Shown here piece after piece: positions 17,169-27,100 of a stretch of 64,000 nucleotides of DNA. Origin of the DNA: Desulfopila aestuarii DSM 18488 (lineage in GTDB: Bacteria; Desulfobacterota; Desulfobulbia; Desulfobulbales; Desulfocapsaceae); the NCBI GenBank assembly GCA_945863875.1, contig CAMBBS010000005.1:87490-151489 (forward strand). The letters are read 5' to 3'. Position numbers and translations under genes: made by a program. Each line of letters begins with the position of its first letter. The first letter of the stretch is position 1. The notes beneath the pieces were generated by a model. That model saw only the letters and a program-made list of their open reading frames with translations, searched no databases and was not told where the DNA came from.

Positions 17169-17450
17169 CTATTTGCCGTTGTTCACTTTTTCCCGCAGTT
17201 CTTTACCGACCTTGAAGAAAGGGAGCCTTTTCGGTTTGACCTGAATTTTCTTTCCGGTTTTTGGGTTCCTGCCTTCGTAAGAGTCGTATTTTTTTATAAC
17301 AAAGCTGCCAAAGCCTCGAATTTCAATACTCTCCCCTTTGGCCAGGGCCTCGGTCATCGTTTCAATAACGGTATTGGTTATTGCGGCGGCCTCGCGATGA
17401 GGTACATTAATATCCTGTGCCAATGCCTCGATGAGTTCTGATTTATTCAT
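17169..17450 (-). CDS. HU/IHF-family DNA-binding protein
   Basis: The 93-residue protein has the HU fold: 'MNKSELIEALAQ', 'GESIEIRGFGSFVIKK', the DNA-bending arm 'GRNPKTGKKIQVKPKRLPFF' and the end helix 'VGKELREKVN'. HU and IHF subunits cannot be separated safely here; the 'LPFFKVGKELRE' end is IHF-like. A good ribosome site (AGGAG) precedes the ATG. A second family member lies at 56441. Confidence 0.92.
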   Translation of the reverse strand: MNKSELIEALAQDINVPHREAAAITNTVIETMTEALAKGESIEIRGFGSFVIKKYDSYEGRNPKTGKKIQVKPKRLPFFKVGKELREKVNNGK

Positions 17451-17675
17451 ACGCGTAACTCCTGTCTTCGGAAAGCAAATTAAGGTTTTTATTCACCTGC
17501 ATTTGTCGAATAATTTATGAAGAGTAGATGAGGCTCACATCTGCGGCTGGAAGCCAGACAAGCAAAAAAACATAAGAATTCAGTCTGTTACGGGGGGTCG
17601 ATGTGTTCCGGAAAGCGCTTCTAGCCCCTAACTATTTAGATTTAATCAGCTATTTGGAGATTTGTAAAGAAAATT

Positions 17676-18398
17676 CTATAAAAAGATCTTATTTAATTCT
17701 GAAGGGTTAAGTTGTCTGTAGTCGCCGAGAGCCATCCGGCCAAGTGAGAGTTTGCCATAGGCGGTACGCTTAAGATGGAGGACAGGATGACCGATGAAGG
17801 CAAACATTTTCTTTACCTGTCGCTTCCTGCCCTCGTGGATAATAATCTGCATCAGGCAGTTTCTGCCCGCATGGGCGACAATGGACACCGCCGCCGGCGA
17901 GGTCATTTTCTCTTCGAGAAGAATTCCTCGTTGAAGAAGAGCAATTTTGTCCTTGTGCGGGCAGCCTTTGACCAGGGCCTCATACGTCTTGTCGATACCG
18001 TGGCTGGGATGTTGGATTTTCTGGGCGAATTCTCCATCATTGGTGAGAATCAAGGCCCCTTCGGTGTCAAGATCCAATCTGCCGACCGGAAAAAGGCGGG
18101 CCTCGCACGTTTTAATAAGAGAGGTGACAATCGGTCTGCCCTGGGGATCGGAGAGGGTGGTCACGTAACCTTTCGGTTTATTGAGCAGGAAATAGACCAG
18201 CTGTTCTTTCGCCTCCACCGGTTTGCCATCGAAGGTGACGCGGTTTTTGCCGGGAACTACCTGGGTACCCATCTCTTTGACGATGACGCCGTCCACGGCA
18301 ATCCGCCCTGCGGCCATGAGCTCTTCGGCTCTGCGTCTTGAGGCAATGCCGCACTGGGCGAGATATTTTTGTAAGCGCAGGGGACTGCTCATCGCCAC
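17676..18398 (-). CDS. rluB: Ribosomal large subunit pseudouridine synthase (RluB/RsuA family)
   Basis: The 240-residue protein has an S4 RNA-binding domain (about 5-65, 'LRLQKYLAQCGIASRRRAEEL') and an RsuA/RluB catalytic domain with the active Asp in 'GRLDLDTEGALILTNDG'. The length and linker resemble RluB, which modifies U2605 of 23S rRNA, but RluE/F or RsuA remain possible. The first ATG overlaps the end of ubiD by 10 bases; a second ATG two codons on is an alternative. Confidence 0.85.
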   Translation of the reverse strand: MAMSSPLRLQKYLAQCGIASRRRAEELMAAGRIAVDGVIVKEMGTQVVPGKNRVTFDGKPVEAKEQLVYFLLNKPKGYVTTLSDPQGRPIVTSLIKTCEARLFPVGRLDLDTEGALILTNDGEFAQKIQHPSHGIDKTYEALVKGCPHKDKIALLQRGILLEEKMTSPAAVSIVAHAGRNCLMQIIIHEGRKRQVKKMFAFIGHPVLHLKRTAYGKLSLGRMALGDYRQLNPSELNKIFL

Positions 18399-20167
18399 TC
18401 AGCAGGAATAATTTTGGTGAACTTGCCGTCCACCAGTTCTTTTGTCGCCGCGTCGACCTCGAGAATATCCGTATACCAGGGTTTCATGCGGCAATCTATG
18501 GCAATGGGCGGCTGCAGGCCGACGTGGAAACGGTTGACCGAGGCGGTGCGGGCGTGAATATCCGCCGCCGGTTCGAAGCGGGTGAACATCGACCAGAGGA
18601 AGTCCTGCATGGAAGCGGTGGTTTCATGACAATTATCGACGAGCACGATAACCGGCCACTGCTCGAGTGGACCGCTTTCACAGAGCAGCTTGGCCAGGTT
18701 GGGACTTTCGCGGTAGGGCGTTCCCTGGACGACCAGGGTGCCGGGCAGAAAGACCCTGGGGTGGGTACAGCCGGGGGGCAGCGTGGCGCCAAAGGTTCGC
18801 GGCAGCGCGCGTTTTTTCTCTTTACCGAGGCCCATGAGCATGGCCTTGGAGCCCCTGTTGACCGAAGGTCCGGTGTAATCCAGGGTATCCTGCGAGACAT
18901 TGGCGAAAACGAACAGGTCCTCCTGCCAGTGCACCCTTTCAAGCACATGGACCCACAATTGTCCGAAATCAGTGATATCTATATCGCCGTCGGTGATAAT
19001 GAGAAATTTGGTCAGGGAAAGCTGCCCTTCGCCAAGAATGCGCAGCCCGCAGGCAAAGGCCTCGCGCGGGTATCTGTTGGCGACTTTTGCCGCGGCCAGG
19101 CAGTGAAAACCGGTTTCGCCAAAGGTTTTCAGCTCTTGCACCCCTTTCATGACCAGGGGAAAGAGGGGCGAAAGCAGGTCCTGCAGGAAATCGCCGATAA
19201 AAAAATCCTCCTGCCTCGGACGGCCGACCACGGTGGCCGGGTAGATAGCCTTGTGTCGATGATAGAGGTGACTGACTTGAAAAACCGGATAATCGTGCTG
19301 CAGGGAATCATAGCCATAATGATCGCCAAAGGGGCCTTCCGGGTGGCGCAGGTGCGGCGGCACCTGGCCCTTGATGGCGAACTCGGCGTTGGCCACCAGC
19401 CGATGCCCGCCGAAGGGGTCGTCGGTCATCCGCAGTTTGTCGCCGATGAGCAGGGAGGTCAGCAGTAATTCCGGCAGATCCTCGGGAAGCGGCGCAATGG
19501 CCGAAAGCATCAGTGCCGGAGGGCCGCCGATGTAGAGGGTCAGCGGCAGGGAGCGGTTCTGTTTCTCCGCCTCAAAATAATGATAGCCGCCCCCCTTGTG
19601 GATCTGCCAGTGTATGCCGGTGGTCACGTCGTCATGTCTCTGGATCCGGTACATGCCGAGATTATGTCCCTTGCCGTCCGGATGTTCGGTGTAGACCAGC
19701 GGCAGGGTGACAAAGGGGCCGCCGTCGCTGTGCCAGGAGGTCAGCATGGGCAGAGAGCTCAGCCGTGCCGGCTTCTGCATGTTTTCAAGTATTGCGCCGT
19801 TTTTCACCGTTTTCAGGCCAATTTTCAGGCCATCGCGAACGAGCCCGCGGCTCTCCCAGATTTTGCCGAGCGACAGCGGCATGATCGATTCGGCCAGACG
19901 GACGATGTCGCGGACAAATTGCTGCGGTTTATTGCCAAAGGCCAGTTCGAGTCTTTTGCCGGTGCCGAAGAGATTGGTGGTGACCGGAAAGTCCGAGCCC
20001 TTTACCCGGGTGAACAGCAGGGCTGGCCCCCCCGCGGCAATGATGCGCCGGTGGATCTCGGCGATTTCCAGGGCGGGGTCGACCTCCTCGTCGATGACGA
20101 GGAGTTGATGCTCTTTTTTCAATACGTCCAGGTAACTGCGCAGATCGTCCAGTTTTGCTGTGGCCAT
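18389..20167 (-). CDS. ubiD: UbiD-family decarboxylase
   Basis: The 592-residue enzyme matches the UbiD family, which uses prenylated FMN to (de)carboxylate aromatic or unsaturated acids. Motifs seen are 'PALLFTRVKGSDFPVTTNLFG', 'PEGPFGDHYGYDS' with the catalytic Glu region, and 'ITDGDIDITDFGQLWVHV'. In this type of organism it may serve menaquinone synthesis by the futalosine route (MqnL-like), but the substrate is not shown by the sequence. The flavin prenyltransferase UbiX is not in the window. A small His-tailed gene precedes it by 3 bases. Confidence 0.9.
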   Translation of the reverse strand: MATAKLDDLRSYLDVLKKEHQLLVIDEEVDPALEIAEIHRRIIAAGGPALLFTRVKGSDFPVTTNLFGTGKRLELAFGNKPQQFVRDIVRLAESIMPLSLGKIWESRGLVRDGLKIGLKTVKNGAILENMQKPARLSSLPMLTSWHSDGGPFVTLPLVYTEHPDGKGHNLGMYRIQRHDDVTTGIHWQIHKGGGYHYFEAEKQNRSLPLTLYIGGPPALMLSAIAPLPEDLPELLLTSLLIGDKLRMTDDPFGGHRLVANAEFAIKGQVPPHLRHPEGPFGDHYGYDSLQHDYPVFQVSHLYHRHKAIYPATVVGRPRQEDFFIGDFLQDLLSPLFPLVMKGVQELKTFGETGFHCLAAAKVANRYPREAFACGLRILGEGQLSLTKFLIITDGDIDITDFGQLWVHVLERVHWQEDLFVFANVSQDTLDYTGPSVNRGSKAMLMGLGKEKKRALPRTFGATLPPGCTHPRVFLPGTLVVQGTPYRESPNLAKLLCESGPLEQWPVIVLVDNCHETTASMQDFLWSMFTRFEPAADIHARTASVNRFHVGLQPPIAIDCRMKPWYTDILEVDAATKELVDGKFTKIIPAEWR

Positions 20168-20170
20168 GGC

Positions 20171-20419
20171 TTACTCCTTGTCGTCGTGGTGATGGTGCGT
20201 ATCGCCAAGAAAGAGGCCATGGTATTCGTTCTCGCTGAGATGACTTCGTAACAGGTCCATGAAATGATCGACGAAGCGAATAATTTCTTCACTGGAGAGG
20301 CGCGAGGCCAGGAGTTTGGCCAGTTCCTCCTGACCGCCGAGCTGGAGAAAGGTGGCAAGTGATTGTCGATCGAGTTCCTCGGTCAGACCAAAGCATATTT
20401 TCGATGCATCTAATTTCAT
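20171..20419 (-). CDS. Small conserved-looking protein before ubiD
   Basis: The 82-residue product is predicted mostly helical and ends in an acidic and histidine-rich tail ('DTHHHHDDKE'). I do not recognise a family. It stops 3 bases before the ubiD ATG, and the ubiD ribosome site (AAGGAG) lies over its end, so the pair is probably co-expressed. The His tail could bind a metal; that is inference. Confidence 0.65.
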   Translation of the reverse strand: MKLDASKICFGLTEELDRQSLATFLQLGGQEELAKLLASRLSSEEIIRFVDHFMDLLRSHLSENEYHGLFLGDTHHHHDDKE

Positions 20420-20462
20420 TGTGTCTATTTAAATGGGCTAAAGAGAGTGAGTATGTGTGCAA

Positions 20463-20870
20463 TTATGGCTGGTCGGGGATAATCTTCCAGCGTATGGAAC
20501 GACTCCGCGGGCCGTCAAATTCACAGAAAAAGACTTTTTGCCAGGTGCCGAGCTGCAGTTTGCCGTGGTCGATATGGACGGTCAGCGAACTGCCGGTCAG
20601 CAGGGCCATGAGGTGAGACGGGGAATTGCCTTCCGCATGCTGATAGTTCAGGTTGCCGGGCACGATATGGCGCAATCCTGTGATGATATCTCGACAAACA
20701 TCCGGGTCTGCGCCCTCATTGATGGTGAGACCGGCGGTGGTGTGCGGATTGAAAAGAGAGAGGATACCGGACGATATCGGCTGTCTGCTGAGCAGCTTGT
20801 CGAGCTCTGCGGTGATGTTGACAAGCTCCATCTGCGCAGTGGTGGTGATTGGTAAGGTGCCGCCGGCCAT
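20463..20870 (-). CDS. yjbQ: YjbQ/UPF0047 family protein
   Basis: The 135-residue protein has the conserved UPF0047 features: 'NPHTTAGLTINEGADPDV', 'HAEGNSPSHLMALLTG' and 'LGTWQKVFFCEFDGPR'. Some members have weak thiamine-phosphate synthase activity, but the true role is not settled. The His and Glu residues in these motifs may hold a metal. It lies 43 bases upstream of the small His-tailed gene on the same strand. Confidence 0.9.
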   Translation of the reverse strand: MAGGTLPITTTAQMELVNITAELDKLLSRQPISSGILSLFNPHTTAGLTINEGADPDVCRDIITGLRHIVPGNLNYQHAEGNSPSHLMALLTGSSLTVHIDHGKLQLGTWQKVFFCEFDGPRSRSIRWKIIPDQP

Positions 20871-21012
20871 AGTTTATCCTGTAATAGTATCCCTTGCCAA
20901 GGGAGAACGGTTTCCTGTGTTATCATCAAGGTATCATTATAGGTTCTTTTTCCCTGCCGGTCAATCTTTGCCGGGAAACATCTTTCCCAAGACAATCGCT
21001 CGACCGGCGGGC

Positions 21013-21040
21013 TTGACATCGGTTCTTTTGCGAATATTGT
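21013..21040 (+). promoter_or_regulatory. Probable promoter of glgA
   Basis: A perfect -35 TTGACA (21013-21018) and a -10 like TATTGT (21035-21040) are 16 bases apart, leaving a short leader before the glgA start at 21063. The ribosome site of glgA is weak. Confidence 0.5.
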
Positions 21041-21062
21041 AGATAAATTGTATGTGGTGTAA

Positions 21063-22742
21063 GTGATGGTTCGTCAGGTGCAGAAACGAAGAAAAATAAC
21101 AGAACATGAGACAAACGTGGCCAGACAAGACGAGCAGATAAAAAATATCTGGATGCTCAGCAGGGAGTACGGAAATATTGCAGGTGCCGGCGGCGTCAAG
21201 GATGTCGCCTGCCAGTTAGCCGAAGCCCTCGCCCGTTGGACGGGCCGTTCGGTTCATGTGGTGCTGCCCCTGTATGGCTTTCTCGACGTTCAGGCCCTCG
21301 GGTTTCACCCGCTGGAGGACTTTTTGTGTCGGGACAGAATGCTCCAGCTGCAGATCGACATGCATCGTCCTGATAGTTTCGTCGACGAGAATGTCTCCTA
21401 TTTTTATCAAAAAATAAACAGGGTGCACGTCTATCTTGTCGCTGCCGAGCGGTTTCATGACAAGTCCGATGTCTATACCTATACGGAAAAGGATCAGAGC
21501 CGGCTGCCCTGGCAGAAGAAAGCGGTGGGCCATCATGACTATTTCGCCATGAATATCCTGCACCAGAAGGCGGCGCTCGAACTGATAATCAGCCTCGGGG
21601 AGAAACCCGATGTCATTCATTGCCACGATGGACACACGGCAATACTGCCGGCACTGATCCGGGAAAATCCCGGATACCGCAGTTATTTCCGCGGCACGGG
21701 CTGCCTGGTGACCATACATAATGCCGGCTACGGCTACCATCAGGAAATTGCCGATATCCCCTATGCCCGGTCGATTACCGGGTTGTCAAGCCAGCTGCTT
21801 GACGCCAATCAACTCGATCGTAAATTCGATCCTTTGCTGGTTGCCGGCCACTATGCGGTTCTCAATACAGTCAGTGAAAACTACGCTAAAGAACTGCAGG
21901 AAACGGAGAGTGATGCGCTGACCGGCTGGCTGGGCCATGAGTTGCAAAAAAGAAACATCACCCTGGAGGGGGTGACCAACGGCATTGAACCGGCGTTTTT
22001 CTCCTCCTCGTTACTGGCCGGTGGCGATCCCGCTCTGCTGTTTGATCCGGGGAACAGTGCCGATGATCTCTCGGGTAAGGCGCGCTGTAAGACAGCTCTG
22101 CTGGCGGAGATCGCCGAAGGTGGTCCATTGGCAGGGGTGCAGCGCTTCGGCACCCTGCGCAACCGCGTGGAGGATCCACTCTTTACCTTTATCGGACGTC
22201 TCAGTGAGCAGAAGGGCATTGACACGCTGATGGAGGTGGTGGCGGTCCTGCTGGAAAAAGAAAGGCACATCCAGATGCTTATTCTCGGCAATGGCAATGC
22301 AGCCTTCGAGTCACGGTTGATTGCTCTGTGTGCGGATAAGCGGTTGCGCGGCAGGATGTGCTTTTTGCAGGGGTTCAACCCGGAACTGGCAAACAGGATC
22401 TATGCCGCCGGGGATTTTTTTATCGTGCCGTCAAAATACGAGCCCTGCGGCCTGACGGATTTTATTGCGCAACTTTTCGGCAATATTCCGGTGGTGCACC
22501 ATGTCGGCGGGTTGGTGAAGATAAGAGATGGCATCACCGGCATCGCCTATCAGGGGGACACTCCTGAAGAGCTGCTCCTCGCCCTGCAAAGGGCCCTGGC
22601 GCTCTTTGCCGATGGGCCCGCCAGGCGCAGGATGCAGCAGCAGGCGGTTGAAGAGATCCGGCAACATTACACCTGGTCAAAGGTTATGCGAAAATACCTG
22701 CAATTGTACCGGGAAGCGAAAAAGACGCAGATCTGCCGGTAA
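21063..22742 (+). CDS. glgA: Glycogen/starch synthase-like glucosyltransferase (GT5-like) variant
   Basis: The 559-residue protein has the GT-B layout of glycogen synthases: N-terminal Rossmann half ('IWMLSREYGNIAGAGGVKDV'), 'HCHDGHTAILPALIREN', then the C-terminal half with 'FIGRLSEQKGIDTL' and 'PSKYEPCGLTDFIAQLFG'. The catalytic Glu and the Arg/Lys pair of the donor site are kept. However, the usual 'KTGGL' near the N-terminus, whose Lys contacts ADP-glucose, reads 'GAGGV'. The insert around 'TYTEKDQSRLPWQKKAVGHHDYFAMN' is typical of the family. It probably extends an alpha-glucan or related polymer; the donor is uncertain. GTG 21063 and ATG 21066 are both possible starts. Confidence 0.82.
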   Translation: MMVRQVQKRRKITEHETNVARQDEQIKNIWMLSREYGNIAGAGGVKDVACQLAEALARWTGRSVHVVLPLYGFLDVQALGFHPLEDFLCRDRMLQLQIDMHRPDSFVDENVSYFYQKINRVHVYLVAAERFHDKSDVYTYTEKDQSRLPWQKKAVGHHDYFAMNILHQKAALELIISLGEKPDVIHCHDGHTAILPALIRENPGYRSYFRGTGCLVTIHNAGYGYHQEIADIPYARSITGLSSQLLDANQLDRKFDPLLVAGHYAVLNTVSENYAKELQETESDALTGWLGHELQKRNITLEGVTNGIEPAFFSSSLLAGGDPALLFDPGNSADDLSGKARCKTALLAEIAEGGPLAGVQRFGTLRNRVEDPLFTFIGRLSEQKGIDTLMEVVAVLLEKERHIQMLILGNGNAAFESRLIALCADKRLRGRMCFLQGFNPELANRIYAAGDFFIVPSKYEPCGLTDFIAQLFGNIPVVHHVGGLVKIRDGITGIAYQGDTPEELLLALQRALALFADGPARRRMQQQAVEEIRQHYTWSKVMRKYLQLYREAKKTQICR

Positions 22743-22836
22743 ACGAGGCGGCCATCCTCGGACAAGTTTCTGGCCACCCCTTGGCAACGAGAAACGGCAT
22801 ACGCACAAGAGATATAAACAGAAGAAATAAAAGAAT

Positions 22837-22866
22837 CGGCCGGCTGCTGCAAGGTATTCCGGCCGG
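22837..22866. repeat. GC-rich inverted repeat upstream of gap
   Basis: CGGCCGG (22837-22843) is mirrored by CCGGCCG within 22859-22866, in the 181-base gap before gap. No T-run follows. It could be an operator or an RNA hairpin in the gap leader; nothing else is visible in the gap apart from the AGGAG ribosome site of gap. Confidence 0.3.
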
Positions 22867-22923
22867 AGAAAATGGTCTCCTTCGCTTGGGCGGAGGGGCG
22901 GAACTGATAACAGGAGATGAGCT

Positions 22924-23928
22924 ATGACGGTAAAGATTGGTATTAATGGTTTTGGGCGGATCGGCAGAAATATTTTCCGGGCGTTGAGTAAAGATAAAGC
23001 TTTTTCTGATGTTGAAGTTGTCGCCATTAATGATTTAACCGACAATGCAACCCTGGCCCATCTGTTGAAATATGATTCCGTTATGGGCATCTATGAAAAA
23101 GATGTCCTGAGCAACGACCAAGGTATCGTGGTCGATGGCCGCGAAATTGCTGTCTCCAGCCACCGCAGCCCGGCCGATATTCCCTGGGGGGCCCTCGGTG
23201 TCGAATACGTCGCGGAATGTACCGGAATTTTTCGCGATAGCGAATCCGCCCAGGGGCACCTCGATGGCGGTGCCGCCAAGGTCGTTATCTCCGCCCCGGC
23301 GAAAGGCAATGTGAAAACCTTTGTCATGGGCGTCAATGAGGATGAGTATGACGCGACAATCCACCATGTCGTCTCCAATGCCTCCTGCACCACCAACTGC
23401 CTGGCGCCGTTTGCCAAGGTCATTCTCGATAAATTTGGTATCAAGCGCGGTCTTATGACCACCATTCACGCCTATACCGGAGACCAGCGCCTGCTTGACT
23501 TTCCCCATTCCGATCCACGCCGGGCGAGGGCCGCAGCCCTGTCGATGATTCCCACCAAAACCGGGGCCGCCGCCGCCGTTTCCCTGGTTATCCCGGAGTT
23601 GAAGGGCAAATTCGACGGTCTCGCCGTTCGGGTGCCGACCCCGACGGTTTCTCTGGTGGATGCGGTGATGGAAGTGGAAAAAGAAACGACCGTCGATGAG
23701 GTGAATCAGGCCCTGAAGGAGGCGGCCAACAGATATCTCGGCTATACCGATTTACCGCTTGTCTCCATCGATTTCCAGGGCGACCCCCGGTCTTCAGTCA
23801 TTGACGCCCAGTCTACCAAGGTCATCGGCACGACGGTAAAGGTGATGAGCTGGTATGATAATGAGTGGGGCTATTCCAACAGGATGATTGACCTTATTCT
23901 GCACATGGAGGCCAACAAGGCAATCTGA
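22924..23928 (+). CDS. gap: Glyceraldehyde-3-phosphate dehydrogenase, type I
   Basis: The 334-residue enzyme has the NAD-binding 'GINGFGRIGRNIFRA', the Asp in 'AINDL' that favours NAD, the catalytic Cys in 'SNASCTTNCLAP', and 'RRARAAALSMIPTKTGAA'. It interconverts glyceraldehyde 3-phosphate and 1,3-bisphosphoglycerate in glycolysis or gluconeogenesis. AGGAG lies 10 bases before ATG. It sits between a glucan synthase and a PPDK-like gene, a central-carbon context. Confidence 0.96.
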   Translation: MTVKIGINGFGRIGRNIFRALSKDKAFSDVEVVAINDLTDNATLAHLLKYDSVMGIYEKDVLSNDQGIVVDGREIAVSSHRSPADIPWGALGVEYVAECTGIFRDSESAQGHLDGGAAKVVISAPAKGNVKTFVMGVNEDEYDATIHHVVSNASCTTNCLAPFAKVILDKFGIKRGLMTTIHAYTGDQRLLDFPHSDPRRARAAALSMIPTKTGAAAAVSLVIPELKGKFDGLAVRVPTPTVSLVDAVMEVEKETTVDEVNQALKEAANRYLGYTDLPLVSIDFQGDPRSSVIDAQSTKVIGTTVKVMSWYDNEWGYSNRMIDLILHMEANKAI

Positions 23929-23982
23929 CGCAGCGCTTTGCCGTTTCATGCCCGGGCAGATTCGGTGCTGGTCAACGTTTAC

Positions 23983-24028
23983 AAAAAAAAGCGTCTTTGG
24001 AGTTGTCTTCAAAGGCGCTTTTTTTTTT
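23983..24028 (+). terminator. Rho-independent terminator after gap
   Basis: GCGTCTTTG pairs with CAAAGGCGC (one G-U), with an A-run before and a run of ten T after it. It is a textbook terminator and the A-run makes it work in both directions in principle. Confidence 0.9.
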
Positions 24029-24193
24029 AACCCTTGCCATGGTGAGCAGGTATTCATTATAGTTCACGGTTGAGCGATTACTAAAAAAAATAGCGTCGTT
24101 AGCCGGATAACCGACAGGCTCCTGGCCGGTAAGCGCAGAGGCAAAACCGATCGCCGGCAATAGCAGAAAGAGTGAAAAGAGACGGGAAAAGAG

Positions 24194-27100
24194 ATGGATA
24201 TGGAAAAGAAAGAGAGCAGTGCCGTAATTGAGTCCGATGCGCTGAAGGCAAATTTGCTGGAGACCGCCGGACATGTTGACATCGAGCAGGAGCTCCTTGT
24301 TCTGCTTGAGGTCGTCGACCAATTCAAGGGGTTGCACGCAACACTGGAAAAATTACTCTATGAAGTCTGTCATCCTTTTCGAAACTGGAAAATCATCCTG
24401 CCGCAGTTGCGCAGTTTTGTCCTGAAAAACTTCAATCATTATAAAAGCCATGACAAGGGGCCGGAAGCCTTTCGGCTTTTTTCCCGCCTGTTCATGGAGG
24501 CGCTGAAAGATACCAAGCGGGATGGCGCACTCCTGTCCCAGGCCGTCGGGGCCATCATGGTCTGGCTCGATAAGCTGGTCCATGCCTTGAGCCGTGACGA
24601 TCTGCAGCGGTTTGCTCCGGAGTTGCATGTGGTCTTTGAGCAGCTGCGGTCGCTTGACAAAAGGGATCGGGTTATCATGATCCAGATTGTCCACGGCCAG
24701 CATCCGTTAAATAAAATTGTCAGACGACTGCTGGAGATAACCGGCGAGGAGGAGAGATATTTTGATTTTCTCCCTGCGGCCAGGCTGCTGCAGACTATTC
24801 TGCGCCGCTGTTATGATTACTGGCTGCAGGAGGATGACCCCCTCACCTGGTTTCTCGATCGCTGCGCCATTCCCGTGACCGATTTCCATTCTTCCCAGCT
24901 GTTCCACACCATCTCCCACGAAGTGATGCAGGAACACCTCGCCCTGCTCCAGGCACTGCCCCTGGAACAAGAGCCCATGGGGAGCGTGCAGAGAATGCTC
25001 GAATTGCCGGACCATATCGATATTGTCAAATATTATCGGGACATGCCGAATAAACTCGTGGAGGCGGAAGAAGTCTTCCTGCGGCTGGAGCAGAAAGGCA
25101 GGGCCTTTCTGCATTATTTTAACGAGAACAGGAAACTGCTTTTTCTCTTTAAGATCATGGATACGAAGGGCCTGTACCTTATCCATGAAGAAACGCTGCG
25201 GGAGATTAACCGCAGCCTGGTGCAGCTGATCCGGGAGCAGAGTTTCGAGGAGATAGAAGAGTTCCTGCTGACTACGTTCGAGCTGCTCAAGGCCAACGTC
25301 CGCAAATATCCGCATACCTCGCTCCAGTGTATCCAGGTCCTTGGCGCCGAGGTCTTTGACCGTGGCAACAGCCGGATGGTCGAGGCGTTTCTCTGGGGGG
25401 TGGTGCGTTTTGGATTTCAGCACGCCAGTGTTGTCGGTGTCGACGAAAACTGGCAGCCCCTGGCCAACCCCGCCCATCTGGCCAATATCAGAGTGTGGCT
25501 GCATCTGATCATGCGTGAACCCAAATGGTGTTCGACACTTTTTTCTGCCCTGATCATTCATCTGAAGCTTTCCGGGACCTGTATAAAAGATACCGATCTG
25601 TTCCAGCGGGATATTACCCAGTTGCTCAACCATCCGATCGAGCCGATTTATAACCTGACCAAACAGTTCGCCAAACTGATGCCGGTTTTCTTTAATGAAA
25701 TCGGCTCGGAAGGTGAGTTGCGCGACGTTTCCACCGAACTTGACGAAATCCATAAGCGAAAGGATGTCCTGATTCATTTTTTACGCAAGCAGGGGCATGT
25801 GGAAAGCTCGAATCTCATCGTTGATTTCATCCAGGCAATCATTCTCTTCTGGAAAACGCGGGACAGGATGCTGCTCATTCCCTATATCCCCGAGGATGTC
25901 TACAGCCAGGTGCAGACGCAGGGCGAGTATATTGACGCCCAGTTCGTCCTCAGTCAGAGGTTCTGGCAGGAGATGGGTATAGATCGGGTCGAAGGTATCC
26001 TGTCGCAGAACAATAACCGGATGACCGCCTTTCTCGACAGGCAGAAAGATCTGCCTGCCCATGAGGTGAGGCGATTTGCCCTGCTGATCCGGATGTATAA
26101 GCTCCTGCATAAAAAATATAATCTGGGGTTTCTGCAGTTGCATTCGGAAATCAGCCGCGCGGTCCATGATGGCTTCCCGGAGATGGAGCTCCTGCTCTCC
26201 GGTCTTGACCATTCCGACACGGAGACCTGTCTTGAGGCCCTGCTGACCGCCCTGGAGGGACTGCAGGAGATAATCCTGTCGGAAGAAACCTTCGAGGCCC
26301 AGGAAGACATTTATTATAAACGGCATATCGCCGTCGATATCCCCTCCGTCTACGGCCGCTACAAAGAACGTAAATTTGATGCCCTCAGTCTCACCTTTCG
26401 TCTGGAGAATCTGGCCAACCTCTATCTGGAGAAGCTGCCGGAAACGGTCAATCTTTCCATTATCACCCAGGCCACCTTTTATAATATCGTCCGCTGTATC
26501 AAGCTTTTTCTGCGGGCGCTGGTCATCGACGGCATCACCTCCCGCCGGCTGTTTACCTATCTGGCGCTGCTCGAAAATTCGCTGAAGGTGAGGCGTTTTT
26601 CCTACACGCAGTATCTGGATATTTTCCGAGGCATGTCCGAGGGCGTCAAGGATATAATTTATGCCTTCTATACGAACATTCATCAGAATAATCTGTCGAT
26701 TATCATCCCGCAGATCGGCCGGGAAAACATCCTTGATAAGTTCAGCAATCTCTACGATGAAGCGGAAACAGGCACCACGGTGCAGCGGTTGTCCGAGGTT
26801 TTTTTGCGCGAACTCATCTCTTCCACCTTCGGGCTGCAGCATCTGGACAATTTTATTCTGCGTATCCTGCAGACCCTGGAAAACCAGAAAGATCTGCTCG
26901 ATCAGGAAAAACTCGATCTGTTGATGACCTATAACCCGGAACGGGCGCTGTCTCTTCTGCATAGACCCAATCCGTTTACCAACAATCTTATCCACCTGGG
27001 CAATAAAGGATATAACCTGGCCACGCTGACCGGAGACGGCAAAAGGGTCCCCCCGGCCTTTGTCATCACCACCGAAATATTTCGCTGCCGGGATATAGTT

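Noticed and set aside
22837..22866. Terminator after glgA
   Set aside because: The inverted repeat lacks a T-run and sits close to gap; recorded as a repeat only.
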